Shown piece after piece: positions 11,083-23,249 of a stretch of DNA of 64,000 nt; positions within the stretch are counted from its first letter, which is position 1; every line of letters begins with the position of its first letter. The stretch is from Salvelinus alpinus (Eukaryota > Chordata > Actinopteri > Salmoniformes > Salmonidae): assembly GCF_045679555.1 (NCBI RefSeq), contig NC_092091.1:12053918-12117917 (forward strand), written 5' to 3'. A program made the translations under genes and the position numbers. The notes under the pieces were generated by a model. That model was not told the origin of the DNA. It did no database searches and worked only from the letters and a program-made list of their open reading frames with translations.

Positions 11083-11552
11083 CAACTTAATGGTTATATG
11101 CTTCTCTTGGTTTGTCAGTATAGTGGACTACTATTTTTGGTCTCTGTAGTATCATTATAGACCAAGTTCACATTGGGTTTCTTGGATGCTTAACTGGGGT
11201 TTGGTTAAATTGACAGCAACTTTCCTGTTGCAGAAAAGTGACACTTAAGAGTTAGTTTAAAAGGTAGGGTTGTCTATGCTCTTGACATTTGCATGCTTTT
11301 GTAAGGAACCTTGTTTAAATGCCCATGTGACTACAAATACTTTGTCTCTGCTTGTGTGGGAAGACACTGTCCTGCCACTAGTGATTCAATAAACCAAGTG
11401 GTCTCCACTCATTGCTGTTCTGGTACTTTAATCTCATCAGTACTATACCTGTAACTTGACATGGCTGCATTTTCTAAACAGTAAGAACGGACACTAAAAC
11501 ATGTCATTTCTAAAACGCCTCTAATCAGTTAAACCATCCTGAGGTTTAAAAA

Positions 11553-11629
11553 AAAGTGGCAGAACTAATTACACTTGCATGAGGAGAGAATTATCTTCAC
11601 TTCTCCTCGTGCATAGTTCTGCCACTTAA
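11553..11629. repeat. Imperfect hairpin downstream of zp3
   Basis: AGTGGCAGAACTA near 11556 is repeated as its reverse complement TAGTTCTGCCACT ending near 11628, with further pairing inside (TTGCATGAGGAG with CTCCTCGTGCA). It directly abuts the HpaI SINE on the right. It may be a small MITE remnant. Confidence 0.6.
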
Positions 11630-11820
11630 CTTTTATTTAACTAGGCAAGTCAGTTAAGAACAAATTCTTATTTTCAATGATTGTCTAGGAACTGTGGTTT
11701 AACTGCCTTGTTCAGAGGCAGAACGACAGATTTGTACCTTGTCAGTTCGGGGATTTGAACTTGCAACCTTTCAGTTACTAGTCCAAACATTCCAACCACT
11801 AGGCTACGCTGCTGTCCCAA
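11622..11820 (-). mobile_element. HpaI-type SINE (salmonid tRNA-derived), minus orientation
   Basis: Read on the minus strand, it has a tRNA-like head (GTAGCCTAGTGGTTGGAATG with a B-box-like GGTTGCAAGTTCAAATCC), a body with TGACAAGGTACAAATCTGTC, and a tail CTTAACTGACTTGCCTAGTT. These match the salmonid HpaI SINE as I know it. A second copy is at 14884-15075. Confidence 0.85.
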
Positions 11821-13554
11821 TGACATATATGACCTTGTCACTCTCCTAGAGAAGGTTAGTCCTCCTTTCCCCCAATACTAATGTGTTGACCACTCAGAAC
11901 ACAGAAATAAAGACTCAAATCTACACCAAATATATGCACTGTAATGACAATTTTGTCAAATGTGAGACTTTAATACATTCCAACATTGATATAAGGCGTG
12001 TAGATCCCATTAACATTCACAGAAGGGTCGGGATCAATTCCATTTGAATTCAGTCAATTCAGAATGGAATGCAATGTCAGTTCACTTGTTGACTGAAATG
12101 GAATTCATCCCAACCAGGGAGCATGAGGGCTCTGCATAGTTAAAGAGAATCCAGGGTGTCAGCAGTGAGTTCTCTGGTGCCTCAGTAGTGGGCTTGGTGT
12201 TAAAGACCATCTTGAGGAAGAAGAGATGCAGGTAGCCCGCCATGATCATATCCTGTCCGCAGACCAACAGGTGAAGTATTTGGAGTTGGAGAGGTAGTAG
12301 ACAGCGCTTCTCCTCATACTGCTAAAGTTCTAATGTTGAAACGTGGAAGACGTAGCCCTCCACACGATGTCTCCTAAAAGTAGTTTGGAGAGTAACGTTA
12401 ACTTTATTTCATATTTCCATGAACACTTATTTACATTACTATATTATATATATATATTAATATTATATTACATTGCTGTATATTACTTTATCTCACAGAC
12501 AGATATTTTTACTTGTTTGGGCATGTTTACTTTTTTGGTAACATAGGCTACCACCATTTTCACACTTTATCGAAGGTTTCGTTACGTGCATTCAATTCAA
12601 TGATTGCGGTCAATAAAATGAGTCTGAGACAGACATGCAGTCAATCCCAAATAAACCCATTATCTCTATGGTGGACCGAGTGTTATTCAGGTCTTTCTGG
12701 GTTTCCGCCATTTTCTTCTCCTTCTGTTGGCGTTCTGAACCCTCGTAGTGCAACTCAATGTTGAGAAAGACCTACATGCTGCCAAATGGGTTGTGGAAGT
12801 TGTTGAAGCACATTTGATAGAAACCTAAAATAAATAAATGACATGTTCCCACAACATTTCAAAGGGGAAATGCATTTGTCATGCACTTTGTGCATGTGCG
12901 TGCACCTGCATTCAAAGGAGGAACAATATACCCATCTTCCCAGCTATGAAGTTGATTTGACCCGTAGCTTCGTCAATTTTGGACACCAACAAGCCTTTAG
13001 GAGAGGACACATAAGCACACAGACCTTGTTCACCATCATATGGGACAACCATGTGCCGCAAATCATATTTTAACTGCTCTGTAGACTACCTCCTTAAACT
13101 ACAATGGACTAAGCCCTGTTAACAGATCCCCCCCCCCTGAATATTATATATATATTGTCCTTTTAAGGGTCAATATCACTAAAAGTGTTATTTTTTGGCC
13201 TTCAAGATAAATCACTGGATCAAATTTCAGAAGGATCCTTATGTGTGTATGCCTTCATGATAATAGAAGCATAATGACAGACTTCAAAGTAAATTTTATA
13301 CATTTTAGACTATATTATTTCAGTGGAAGGAGGCAATTTTTCAATGTCCCAAGTGCTGCTCAAACAACTTCAACGAGAATAATTAGTAATACAATTATAC
13401 ATTTAAAATATATTTCCAAATTTTCTTCATTCAATTTGATCTTATGTATAGTCTTATGTTAACTGCTGCACTTTTTATAAGAATATTGACTATTTTCTGT
13501 ACATCCTCAAAGTTGTTGTCCACCCTGTTATATTGTGGTAACTGGCACTTTATT

Positions 13555-14150
13555 TTTTATTTTTTTATTAACAAATATCAACAAAAAAAAGAGGAATAGT
13601 CACATGCAAACAAGCATACAAACTATTTACATTGCCAGGAATCCTAAACAAACAAATCATATTCATTAATAATACAACAAGTTTTAATTGCCTTTTTGTT
13701 TTTCATTTTAGTTAAAGTGGTGCCATATTGTTTAAACTCATTTATAAAGTGAAAAAAGTTAGGTTTTGAATTAGACCATTTGCATTTGTGAATATGAAAT
13801 TGACCTAGTATAATTAGCAGTTGAATTAAATATACTACATCTTTTATCTATGTCAGAATTTCTGAAATAAATCATCATATCAAAACCATTAAATTGTACA
13901 ACCGGTCCTATTTTTTTTGTAACAAAACTCTGTATGTCAATCCAAAACATTCTACTATAAATACAGGAGAAAAACAAATGCAAAATGGTCTACTTCTCCA
14001 TTCCACAGAAATCAGTTATATTCAATATTCAGCTTGAATCTTTCCAAAACATGTTTCACAGGATAAATTCTATGTAACATTTTAAATGAAACTTCCTTTA
14101 CTTTGTTACTGATAGAATATTTGTTAGCAATTTTCCATGCTTTCCCCCAT
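13555..14150 (-). mobile_element. L1-like LINE 3' end fragment
   Basis: Minus-strand translation gives the conserved C-terminal region of L1-type open reading frame 2: SNKVKEVSFKMLHRIYPVKH, then a CxxC-like knuckle region and HLFFSCIYSRMFWIDIQSF. Frames are broken. The fragment lies in the intron between exons 1 and 2 of the tmed6 pseudogene, and ends rightward against a Tc1 end. Confidence 0.7.
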
Positions 14151-14151
14151 A

Positions 14152-14239
14152 ACTATAGTATGTTAACAAGAAATTTGTGGAGTGGTTGAAAAACGAGTTT
14201 TAATGACTCCAGCATAAGCGTATGTAAACTTCAACTGTA
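14152..14239 (-). mobile_element. Tc1-like terminal inverted repeat fragment
   Basis: TTAACAAGAAATTTGTGGAG through TAAACTTCAACTGTA matches, as reverse complement, the left end of the Tc1-like element at 35569-36765. Only one end is present. Confidence 0.75.
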
Positions 14240-14883
14240 CACACACACACACACACTGTTATTGTACTACTAAACTGTGGAATAACATCTTACCATAATA
14301 GCATCTTACCAAGAAGCACTCCAGTCCGGAGGCACGCAGCACGACGGCAAAGTCACACTGGTCCACTCCCCAGAACAAGTCCTGGTCCGCTGGTAGGTCA
14401 GGATGGGGGGTCCGCCAAGGGATCACCCAAACCCAATAGAGCCAGGAGCACTACTACAGATGCCCCACATAACATGGGTGGTCTTCTTGAAATGAGGAGT
14501 TTTTATAGCAATGAGGAGCTGCAGTTAGCCACTGTCTGCCAGTGTGGATATGTTGATATGGCCCGTGGGATAAGACGTTATTCACTACAACTTGTACATT
14601 TGCTTTACTATAGGTCCGGGGTGAAGTTTACCCTGGGTACAGATCTAGGATCAGGATCTAGGACCTAATCTTAACCATTAGTGGGGGAAATGCAAAACTG
14701 GCCACGGTCAGCATCTAAGGGCAACTTCACCCTACTACCTATGATGGGCAGAGTTCAGAAATGGGAAAATCCAGGTCCTTTCACATATGGTGTGAAGACA
14801 CCCGGTCCTAATTCCATCTCGAGGCCTTCTCCTCAGCCCTGACCCTTATATGTTAGCAGATTTGAATAATTGTTTTAGTTATT
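14240..14883. other. Intergenic around tmed6 pseudogene exon 1
   Basis: Apart from the pseudogene exon at 14310-14475 and a (CA)n run near 14239-14256, no gene or repeat is recognised. No promoter elements for the pseudogene stand out. Confidence 0.4.
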
Positions 14884-15075
14884 TTTTATTTGACCTTTAT
14901 TTAACTAGGCAAGTCAGTTAAGAACAAATTATTATTTTCAATGATGGCTTAGGAACAGTGGGTTAACTGCCTTGTTCAGGGGCAGAACAACAGATTTTTT
15001 ACCTTGTCAGCTCGGGGATTCAATCTTGCAACCTTTCATTTACTAGTCCAACGCTCTAACCACCTGCCGCCCCAG
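14884..15075 (-). mobile_element. HpaI-type SINE, minus orientation
   Basis: Second copy of the SINE at 11622-11820, with closer agreement in the body (GTTAACTGCCTTGTTCAGGG) and tail (AACTAGGCAAGTCAGTTAAG). The tRNA-like head is at the right end near 15050-15075. Confidence 0.88.
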
Positions 15076-16970
15076 GTAGCCTAGTCTGGATAGGTATCAG
15101 CAGTGTAGAGGTGAAGGTTCCACCATATTGCTTCTACCTTACAGATCTGCAAACATTAAAAGGGTTACAGCCAAGGGGAAGGGAGGGAATTGGGACCAGT
15201 GCTTCACATACAGCTTGCTGTGCACATCAAGTCATCCACCAGTTCCAAGAGCTGCATAGTGGGCTCCCACTCTTATCATCTAGTCAGTAATATGGACAAA
15301 TAGATCTGGATTTTAGGAGGTAGAAATGAAGTTGATTTAATGGGAGCACAGTAAATGTAGCTGCGAAAAAACTGAAATGTTTCAAAACAGAAGTACATAA
15401 CATCTCCATACAGAACATAAAAAATAAAAAAAAATCAGTCCTAATACATTCCTTTATCCAGTCCATCACGTCTTCAAAACATTTTCATGTTAAATAAAAA
15501 AAGATACAATTATAATGGTTAATCAGACTTGCTCAGAATCATACACCTTACAATCAACGTGACAGGAAAGTCCCCTGTATACATAGGGGAGTGTACTGTA
15601 GTGGAATACTTGTGAGGAAGTCAGTGTGGCCACGGGTGTTCTTCACGATGCTACAACGTGGTAGCTACAGGAAAAAAACAGCAGAGAAGTTTAGCCTTGA
15701 GCTTCAACGCTGTTAGTTGTGGAAATTGGACTGATATTGTGGTTTCCTTTGTGCATCGCTAAGTGTACCTTTAAATCAGAGCACAGTTAAATTATCATAG
15801 CATACTTCCCATTAAAATAACCATGACCAAGGGTTCAATGCTAACTTTTGGCTAATGAAACAAGTTCCTTGTCCACGTCACAGCAAATTTGTCAGACACA
15901 TTACTAAAAGTTGTTGCGGAATCCAAACTGCTGATTCTAGTATTTCTCTCATTTTCCTGGCAACCATTAATTATTCATATTTCATACTCCTCCATCCCCA
16001 CCTCATCTAACTCCTACAAGCGGTAAACATGTATTTTTAAGGTATAAAAAAAATGCAATACAGAGAATGTAAACCGACATTTAGGCAAAAACAACATGAT
16101 TCTCAAGCAATATATCCAGCAATATATTCATAAATTGTTTTTTTTGTTTTTTTAAATGAATGGATAATATATAGTGGTTAACACCAATTCTAGTACATAA
16201 TTTTTCCAGAGGTACAGCTAGCTACTGTCAAGTAGGGACACTTAAGCCTAATTTTATACATAGGATGCAAGAATTACAATTAGTAATGCAAAATGGCAGT
16301 CCTGCTAGTTGCGTAGACAAAATACGCAGACGTGTGCACTCCAGCAATTTGTAAGTCGACACAAGTACGCGACATTGCCATTTTGAGTAGCTAATTGGGT
16401 TCTTGCATTGTGCATGTACTGTAGGTAAGGTATAAATCAGGCTTTACTCACTCACCCCCCCCCCCCCCCCCAGAGTGACAGGAAGAGAAGAACACAACAG
16501 CGAGTGTCTTTAAAAATAAGTCAATAAATAAACAGATGAAGTGAATCCTCCTACCTGTAGGCTTTCCTGTAACTGTGCAATATGTCGTGTTTCAGTCTGT
16601 CTGTTTAATAAGGACTACAGCGCACCTTCATTTGATCTTTCAACAGGTTTCGATGGGTCTCTCAATAGTCTGAGTCCTGATCCATGTCACCCATACAGAC
16701 GTGACGTTCAGAAGCACCATTGTCCATGTTGTTGGATAGAACTTGAGTCTTCCTTGTAGCTGGGTTGTGTTCATTAGGGCACACGATGGAAAACATTTTG
16801 CAACAGAAAACAAAAATTTGCGTTTCTTATTGGACCTTCTCTGTTTGAGTCCGTTTTCTTCCGTTTGGTGCCTGAAATGAACAAGACCCTGGTGTCAAAG
16901 CCAGCTCCTGAGTCAGGTTCTACAGATTGTCTCAGACAGTACAGTAGGAAACTGCTGATAAGGTGAGAGG
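15076..16970 (-). other. Probable 3' UTR and downstream region of zdhhc7
   Basis: No coding frame is recognised. By analogy with long vertebrate ZDHHC7 3' UTRs, part of this stretch is likely transcribed minus strand sequence following the stop at 16971, but the polyadenylation site could not be fixed. It contains a poly-C run at about 16456-16470 and A/T-rich tracts. Confidence 0.4.
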
Positions 16971-19900
16971 TCAGACAGAGAACTCGGGGCCAGCTTTCCG
17001 GGAGCGTGTGGCAAGTAGCCGGCGCAGTCGGAGCCCGGCAAACGGGTTGATCCACAGCAGTGACGGCTTGCCCCCAAACACGCTCCTCATACCCTCCCAG
17101 CGAACCTGCCTCTCCCACGTGGGCTTCTCGTTCTTCAGACGCTCAATCTCCTGTGGTAAAAACACACACAGAGGGGGTAAACATCAACACCAGGTGCGAA
17201 TTCAATAAAAAAGAACGAATGAGTTCAAATAACCACAATGGTAAATTAGCCTCCGTCATTGGTCACTAGTCTCATCAATGTCACCACAACTAGGTTTCTT
17301 CTTCCTTACATTATCAACATGTTTTCTGAAGGAGGCTGATGTCTCATATGTAAATAAGCCCTATTTCCCTCACTGGGACTTCACTACCATGGCCACGTGC
17401 TTGTTCAGAGGCGCAGGACATTTAGAAACAAATCCCAATCATGCAGAATAGAGAATCTTATCCATTCTACATTGTTGATAGAAGTAGTCGACGTTGAATG
17501 GCGTTCTGTAATGCCTTTGCCCTACTGAATGTCTATCTATTATTTTTCTATCTATGTAGTTTGGCTCCTCGCCGTCTTGTTGCAGATGGATTGGACCTGA
17601 GAATGTAATGTATAGCATGGAAACAATTCTTAAACATTTAATGTACATTGTATATCTAAGGTTGTGGGTTCAATTCCCGCAGGAATCAAACTGAAAATGT
17701 AGCCACTCCCTGCGCAGAAAGTTGCTTAGGATTACAACAGTGTCTGTCTGGTAAATGGCATATAGTGTTATATTAACCTCCTCACCGTCTCGTCGTTGCA
17801 GATGGAGTGGACCTGAGTGCCAAACATGACAGCGGTGAAGGTGAGGAAGAGGAGGCCCTCCAGGCAGAGGAAGATCATCAGCATCACCGTCACCGGGGGG
17901 GAAAAGTCACTGCACTCTGGAGGGGCAGAAACACCATTCAGGATAATCACATTAACACTGACCTCAATGTAGTTGTATTTGCAGCTGCAATCCTTAATTT
18001 GAAATTATAATAATTTATTTGAAAAATCAACAAAATGACAGTTCCGCCAATTGGATTGCTATAAAGGTGAGGGATGGGGCTGGAGAAATGTAACCCCTCT
18101 CAAATTCATAGACAGAGCTTTAGAAACGAATAATGATAGTCCACAAGATTAAAATGATAGTTTTGAAGCTGTATATTTTTGTTAACAAAGACTTTGTTAA
18201 CACACAATTCAGTAAAAAAAAAATCCAGATTGTGCCTTTACAACAGGGCACATTAGAGTCAATGTAGGTGTTCTTAAACAGGGCACATTAGAGTCAATGT
18301 AGGTGTTCTTAAACAGGGCACATTAGAGTCAATGTAGGTGTTTTTAAACAGGGCACCCTACAGTGAAAGTAGTTATATTTAACAGGGAACAGGATATTTA
18401 GAAAACTCATCTGCAATCATATAATGATACTCACCACTCCACTGGACCTTGACGCAGGTTACAAACTGGTACCCACTCAGGGCGAGAGCATGGGTGGAGA
18501 TCATCGCTATATACATCTGCAAAGAGAGAGGGAACTATTACCCAATCCTGGTATTGATGGTAAAACATTCATAGTAATTCATTGTGCATTGACAATGCAC
18601 ACAGGCATAAAGCTACAACAAAAGCACATTGACGGGCAGTGTACACAATCACAACCTATCCTAATAATACATCATCATACTTCTCCTATCTGGCCAGAGC
18701 TAGAAGCACAGCAGCACCAATGTGGTTTACAGGCCTTTATGATAAGGCACCACAATTAAAGACGAAACACTAATCATTCTGTCAAACGCATTGCTTCCAT
18801 GCAAAACTACACAACAGTACAAAATAGGGATGTCAGCGATGCAACATTAAAAAAAAGTCTGATTAATTGACGTTGATTAATTGGACCGATGTACTACAGA
18901 TGCATTTCAGTATTTCCATTGTGCACATGACCTTCAACAAGGTGGAACTGAGACGGAACTCACAGTGAAGAGGACAAAGAAGCGCTGGTTGTTCTCTCCG
19001 ACACAGTTGTTCACCCAGGGACAGTGGTGATCCATCTTACGGATGCAGCGCTTACAAATACTACAGGGGAGGGAAACGACACCATGGTCGTGTTCATTAG
19101 GTACCAAACGGGGAGGGGAGGGGGGGGGGGGGGGCTGAAACCGGGAGGGACTACCTGGACTTCTGCAATAAGAAACGTTCCTTTTTGTTTTCCATTTCAA
19201 AAGTTTGCCTAATGAACAGGACCCAAAAGATACAGTAGGCCTAAATAGGGGGTTTTGCCTAGCCAAGTGACTCAGCCAGGAAAACCCTTTCGATACTATT
19301 AAGCATAACAATAATACATAAAAGCAACAGAAGTGTCCCCTCCTCACCTGCAGTGGTGGGCTCTCTCAGGTTTGATGCTGTAGCATTTGGAACACTTATA
19401 GATGACCTCTCCTGGTTTCAGATTCAGGCTCTCCATGTATTTCTTCGTGGCGTTTCCTTTGGGCACAGCTCCCTGTAAACAAGACACACGGTTGGACACA
19501 GTCAGAATGACATGTTTGGACAGACTCATTCAAAACTTAAAGGAAACTACTAGTAAGTCAGCTCTTTCACTGCTAATAGGACAACACATTGTTCCTATTC
19601 TGTGCCCAGGAGCATCAGACTGCCCTCAGACTTACCCTTCGTCATTCTGACTGCTTCTTTTACTTCTTGTATGCTCTGTCTTGCACTCCGTTCAAAGTCA
19701 CTCCCTTTTCCAAGTCACCCAACATTACAATGCATCTTCACTCCTTTGTTACGTTTTGTCCTAATGAGCACGACCCTGCAGCGGTTGGTTCACTCACCGG
19801 GTCGGTGAGCATGGTGCGTAGGTGCGAGGTGAGAGCCAGCACGGCCAGGCAGTTGAAGACCACGCCGTTGACCACAGCGTACCAGAAGCTCTTGGAAGGC

Positions 19901-20097
19901 AGCAGCATGACAAAGGTGACCACAAAGTCAGCGTAGAGCACCAGGAACCAGGTGATGAAGGCACAGACCATGCCACAGCCGTCCTGGATGAACCACACCT
20001 GCTCCACCTCCCCTGCTGCGGAACCCACTGCAACCTCCTCTCCGTCCAGCAGGGGGTGGTGTTGTTCTACATCTCGCAGCCGGTGACCTGAAGACAT
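16971..20097 (-). CDS. zdhhc7: Palmitoyltransferase ZDHHC7, six coding exons, 304 aa
   Basis: Golgi protein S-acyltransferase that attaches palmitate to cysteines of membrane proteins. Exons on the minus strand: 20097-19798, 19472-19348, 19060-18964, 18516-18435, 17916-17786, 17150-16971; all GT/AG, 915 bp in frame. The start is [20 protein letters not shown], the conserved ZDHHC7 N terminus. Transmembrane segments lie at about residues 43-66 and 71-91. A DPG motif spans the exon 1/2 junction (TDPGAVPKG). The cysteine-rich DHHC domain follows ([27 protein letters not shown]) with catalytic Cys155. Two more membrane segments come in exons 3-5. The end is GPEFSV, as in vertebrate ZDHHC7. Length matches the family (human about 308 aa). 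ZDHHC3 is the nearest alternative; the N terminus and the [11 protein letters not shown] and GPEFSV tail favour ZDHHC7. The gene looks intact. Confidence 0.96.
17655..17765 (+). repeat. Degenerate tRNA-derived SINE in zdhhc7 intron
   Basis: GTTGTGGGTTCAATTCCCGC resembles a SINE B-box region, and CTGTCTGGTAAATGGCATA its usual tail (TCTGCTAAATGRC). It lies in the last intron of zdhhc7. Confidence 0.45.
18241..18385. repeat. Minisatellite, 35-bp unit, about 4 copies
   Basis: Direct repeats of ACAGGGCACATTAGAGTCAA plus TGTAGGTGTTCTTAA. The first three are nearly identical and the fourth is diverged. It lies in the zdhhc7 intron between coding exons 4 and 5. Confidence 0.9.
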
Positions 20098-20573
20098 GCT
20101 GCCCTGTAGGAAAAGAAAGAATATGAAAGCACGGAAAAGACTGAAAGGAAAAGACAGTGTCTGCTAATATAAAGTGGCTTTGGTCAAATTGTGGACATGG
20201 GCACAATGAATGGGTAAATAGCCTATGTTTCTAGCCTAACCAAAAAGAATGTGTCGGAACAACCACTGTTGTTTCTCTAGCATTGACCAATTAGGCGTAT
20301 TGTGTACTCACTCACTTTTTGCTAGCGTCCTTTATAATGTCATTGTTGTGTCCAATCTTCAGAACTACTGATGAGAGCATCCAGGGCCCGACTTATCAGG
20401 CCACATAATAGCCTGGCTATAACAGGAGAGAGGGTGGCTGTTAAGTGGCAGTTCAACAATCCAAATTCATAAAACAGAGGTCGACATATTATCCTCCTCA
20501 TCCAGCAACAATGTCGTGTGCACAGCAGAAGGAACACTATTTGAACCTCACTTTAGTTTTAAACATAACACGT

Positions 20574-20700
20574 TCGTGTGGCTCAGTTGGTAGAGCATGG
20601 CGCTTGCAACGCCAGGGTTGTGGGTTCGACTTCCACGGGGTACCAGTACGAACATGTATGCATTCGCTTTGGATAAGAGTCTGCTAAATTATTATATATT
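20574..20700 (+). mobile_element. tRNA-derived SINE in zdhhc7 first intron
   Basis: It has a clear pol III A box (TGGCTCAGTTGGTAGAGC) and B box (GGGTTCGACTTCC) with tRNA-like spacing, followed by a non-tRNA tail with GGATAAGAGTCTGCTAAATT. This is a salmonid SINE layout (SmaI/SlmI-like). It is not a functional tRNA gene: the acceptor stem does not close. Confidence 0.75.
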
Positions 20701-21072
20701 TTTTTATTTAACTTATGCAGCTTGCAAGCGACATAGTTAATTAGCTAGCTAGCGTCAGCACATAGCAACATGGTAGCTAGCTATTAGCATTGTTAGCCCT
20801 CAGTGGTGGTTGACGTTATTAATAGGCTGTGCACCAGAAAAGTACATGCAACCATTGACATCTAACAGCAGTAAGCTGGCTATTGTTGTAAATATTACTC
20901 TCTCTTTAGGCTGAGAAACGTTAGCTAGCAGTGTTAGCACTACTGGCCAGCTACACTAGCTACAGCCAATGACTGGAACGTAAATGAAGGCTACAGCTAC
21001 AACTGTCTAGTAAGCAGATACAGGCATTAGCTAGCATTATTAACGTTACATATTAGATAACTTCATTATTAC

Positions 21073-21200
21073 CTTCTTTATAGTTTCCCTGCTAAGGTGG
21101 TGGAATAAGGCTTCAATTTCATTCATGACAGCCCATTCAAGGCAAGTAAGCTAACGTTAGCTAGCTACACAACAATGTTTGGGAAGGTGCATTTCCGGTG
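21073..21200 (-). promoter_or_regulatory. Candidate zdhhc7 5' UTR exon and promoter
   Basis: A 3' splice site (CCTACAG) lies 6 bases upstream of the zdhhc7 ATG, so the 5' UTR must continue upstream in another exon. On the minus strand a donor GTAATAATG at 21072-21064 could end such an exon at 21073. An ETS-type site (ACCGGAAATG, about 21199-21190) lies just upstream, typical of TATA-less housekeeping promoters. No TATA box is seen. Confidence 0.4.
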
Positions 21201-22548
21201 TGGTTTAATTTTTTGAGAACTGTCAAATGTTTTTATTATCATATTTTTTCAAAATGATTTGGCTACTTATTTAGTTCAAATAATCATAAGTTATTGTAGA
21301 ACATGCAAAACGGACCTTTTTTTAATGACAAAAAAATATGTAAATAGCATTCTCAGTACCTGTGAAAACTCAGCAAGGTGCAGTATGAAACCATGAATAA
21401 AGAGCACTTTACATTTTGGAGGATCATTCCTGTAAGAATGTGAGAATGCATAAAGCAGTAACACATTTTGAAACAGGCCCTGAAATAGCTCTAACATACA
21501 TTCACATAATTTAATTACAACGTCTGGGACTTTAATTTAATGATTCCTTTCTTATGTAAAACATTGTTCTAAAAACATTAGGTGATAATATCACGAGGAA
21601 AATTCAGTTTCAGGCCAATACCTTGACTTATTTTACAGACAATATACCCCTTATCTCTAAATTTGATCTAGTATTATTTTGTGGGTCGAAAAACATGGAT
21701 TATGTTACAATATTGCTCCTCTACACAGCTACCATAGATGGTGTTATTTCCTTCAGTGCACTCTCAAGTAAAGTAAGTAGCCTTGCACGAGCTGGAGCGG
21801 CTCACAGGAGGCTATCTCCTGTTTCTGTAGCACCCCTTGGACAGAACACAGAACGCTTGTCTTTCGCAGGCCCTTACCCCCAGTCTACCTCTTTAATGCT
21901 AAGTGTCAAGCAGAAACGCAAAAATCCTATTTTTACAGTCTGGCATGACTCGGCCAGGAATCAACCTCCCGATCTTGCAACCTCAGAGCATATACGCAGA
22001 AGGCCACTGATTTGCTAACTAATGTGCTTGTACGTGTACTCCCAAGCTAGTAAATGTACACCCAAACTGATGTGCTAACTATGTTTTAAAAATCCGACCT
22101 TCGTTCAAATACCATTTGACATAATTTCAAATACTTTAGCTGGGCTTGATTGAACTTGCCTAGCGCAATGGAGTCGATAGAATAGTGGCAAAAGTGCAAA
22201 CCCTGCCCATCTGGGACACAAGGCAGGCTAAAGCGAACGCTAAAAGTATATCAATGGGGAATAAACTTTTTTTACAGTAGGAACTTCATTTCATCCACAT
22301 TTTCTGGAATGGCAAAATTCCCGTTTGTGTTTTTATTTTATTTTTCATTCCAGAATAAAAAATAAAAAAATAATTCACAACATAATGGCATGTGGTGACC
22401 ACACTGTTCTGTGTCAATTGATCAACTATGCTGACTGACTAAAATCACAGTCTCTGTCATATGTCTCTATCTGAATGTCACAGAATAAGATTTAAAGTAC
22501 ACAACGTTCTTCACCCCCTTTCTCCTGCTCTCTCTTTTCCGTAGACCA
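21201..22548. other. Intergenic upstream of zdhhc7
   Basis: No gene recognised. About 21780-22020 looks like an old tRNA-like retroposon on the minus strand (GTTGCAAGATCGGGAGGTTG), but it could not be named. The remainder is A/T-rich. Confidence 0.35.
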
Positions 22549-22732
22549 AGTTCCAGGGTTAGGGAGTAATGGATTACATTTTGAAAGTAACCTACCCAAC
22601 CCAGCCAAGTTCCAGGGTTAGGGAGTAATGGATTACATTTTTAAAGTAACCTACCCAACCCAGCCAAGTTCCAGGGTTAGGGAGTAATGGATTACATTTT
22701 GAAAGTAACCTACCCAACCCAGCCAAGTTCCA
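22549..22732. repeat. Minisatellite, about 59-bp unit, 3 copies plus part
   Basis: The unit begins CCAAGTTCCAGGGTTAGGGA and ends CTACCCAACCCAG. Three copies are almost identical. The last breaks off after CCAAGTTCCAG. Confidence 0.9.
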
Positions 22733-23046
22733 GTTAAACTGGCAACATTTTTGTTATTACAGATGTTCTTATGTAAGAAATATGGACTCTTTTTTTTAAA
22801 GCTATATTAATAATCAATCAAAGCAGATTAAGTAAATGCAAGCTGTCTCCAAGAGCTGATTGTAAAAAATAAAACATGAAACACTGTGTTAAAGGTCCCA
22901 AACAGTCATTCTGATTCCCATGTAAAAGCCTTTTGAGTGACTAAAACATCACCCATAATATTTTTCACCGATAAAATGTTCATAATTTGAGAAATAATAA
23001 TTCTTCTCATGTCAAACTGCCAGGAAGTCTGAAAACACAGTTTGCA

Positions 23047-23092
23047 CTGTGATGCAGTGTCTTAGACCACTGCGCCACTCGGGAGGCGCCAT
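23047..23092 (-). repeat. Truncated tRNA-derived SINE head
   Basis: The minus strand reads CCTCCCGAGTGGCGCAGTGG followed by TCTAAGACACTGCATC, the 5' head of a widespread salmonid tRNA-derived SINE. Body and tail are absent. Confidence 0.6.
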
Positions 23093-23249
23093 CAACAAAG
23101 TTTTTAATGTGTATCAATTGCCTTGAACAAAGTATTAAAATACTACACAGGACTCTTAAGAATTTAATTCAAATGTTAATTGTATTTTTTGATACAATTA
23201 AGAAACAATGAGGAAATAAAGAAATAATGAAAGTAATACATTTGGGCCA

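Larger units (their letters stand above)
12082..14475 (-). pseudogene. tmed6: TMED6-like (p24 family cargo receptor) pseudogene
   Basis: Four exon relics lie in order on the minus strand. Exon 1 (14475-14310) encodes a signal peptide (MLCGASVVVLLALLGLG), then, in a shifted frame, the start of the GOLD domain (DQDLFWGVDQCDFAVVL, GLECF) before a GT donor. Exon 2 (about 13075-12933) gives SKIDEATGQINF. Exon 3 (12824-12664) gives GFYQMCFNNFHNPFGSM, then a stop where the family has Gln, then VFLNIELHYEGSE and DLNNTRSTIE. Exon 4 (about 12360-12082) gives NFSSMRRSAVYYLSNSKY and, after another frameshift, the transmembrane end MAGYLHLFFLKMVFNTKPTT. Functional p24 proteins cycle between ER and Golgi as cargo receptors. 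At least two frameshifts, one in-frame stop and a lost donor after exon 3 show decay, fitting a dying duplicate after the salmonid genome duplication (inference). TMED6 is preferred over other TMEDs from the GFYQMCFNNFH and FFLKMVFNTKPTT style. Confidence 0.75.

Noticed and set aside
20574-20650. A functional tRNA gene
   Set aside because: Good A and B boxes, but no closing acceptor stem and a SINE tail follows, so it is a SINE head.
22549-22732. CRISPR-like direct repeats
   Set aside because: Units are contiguous without distinct spacers and the genome is vertebrate, so it is a plain minisatellite.
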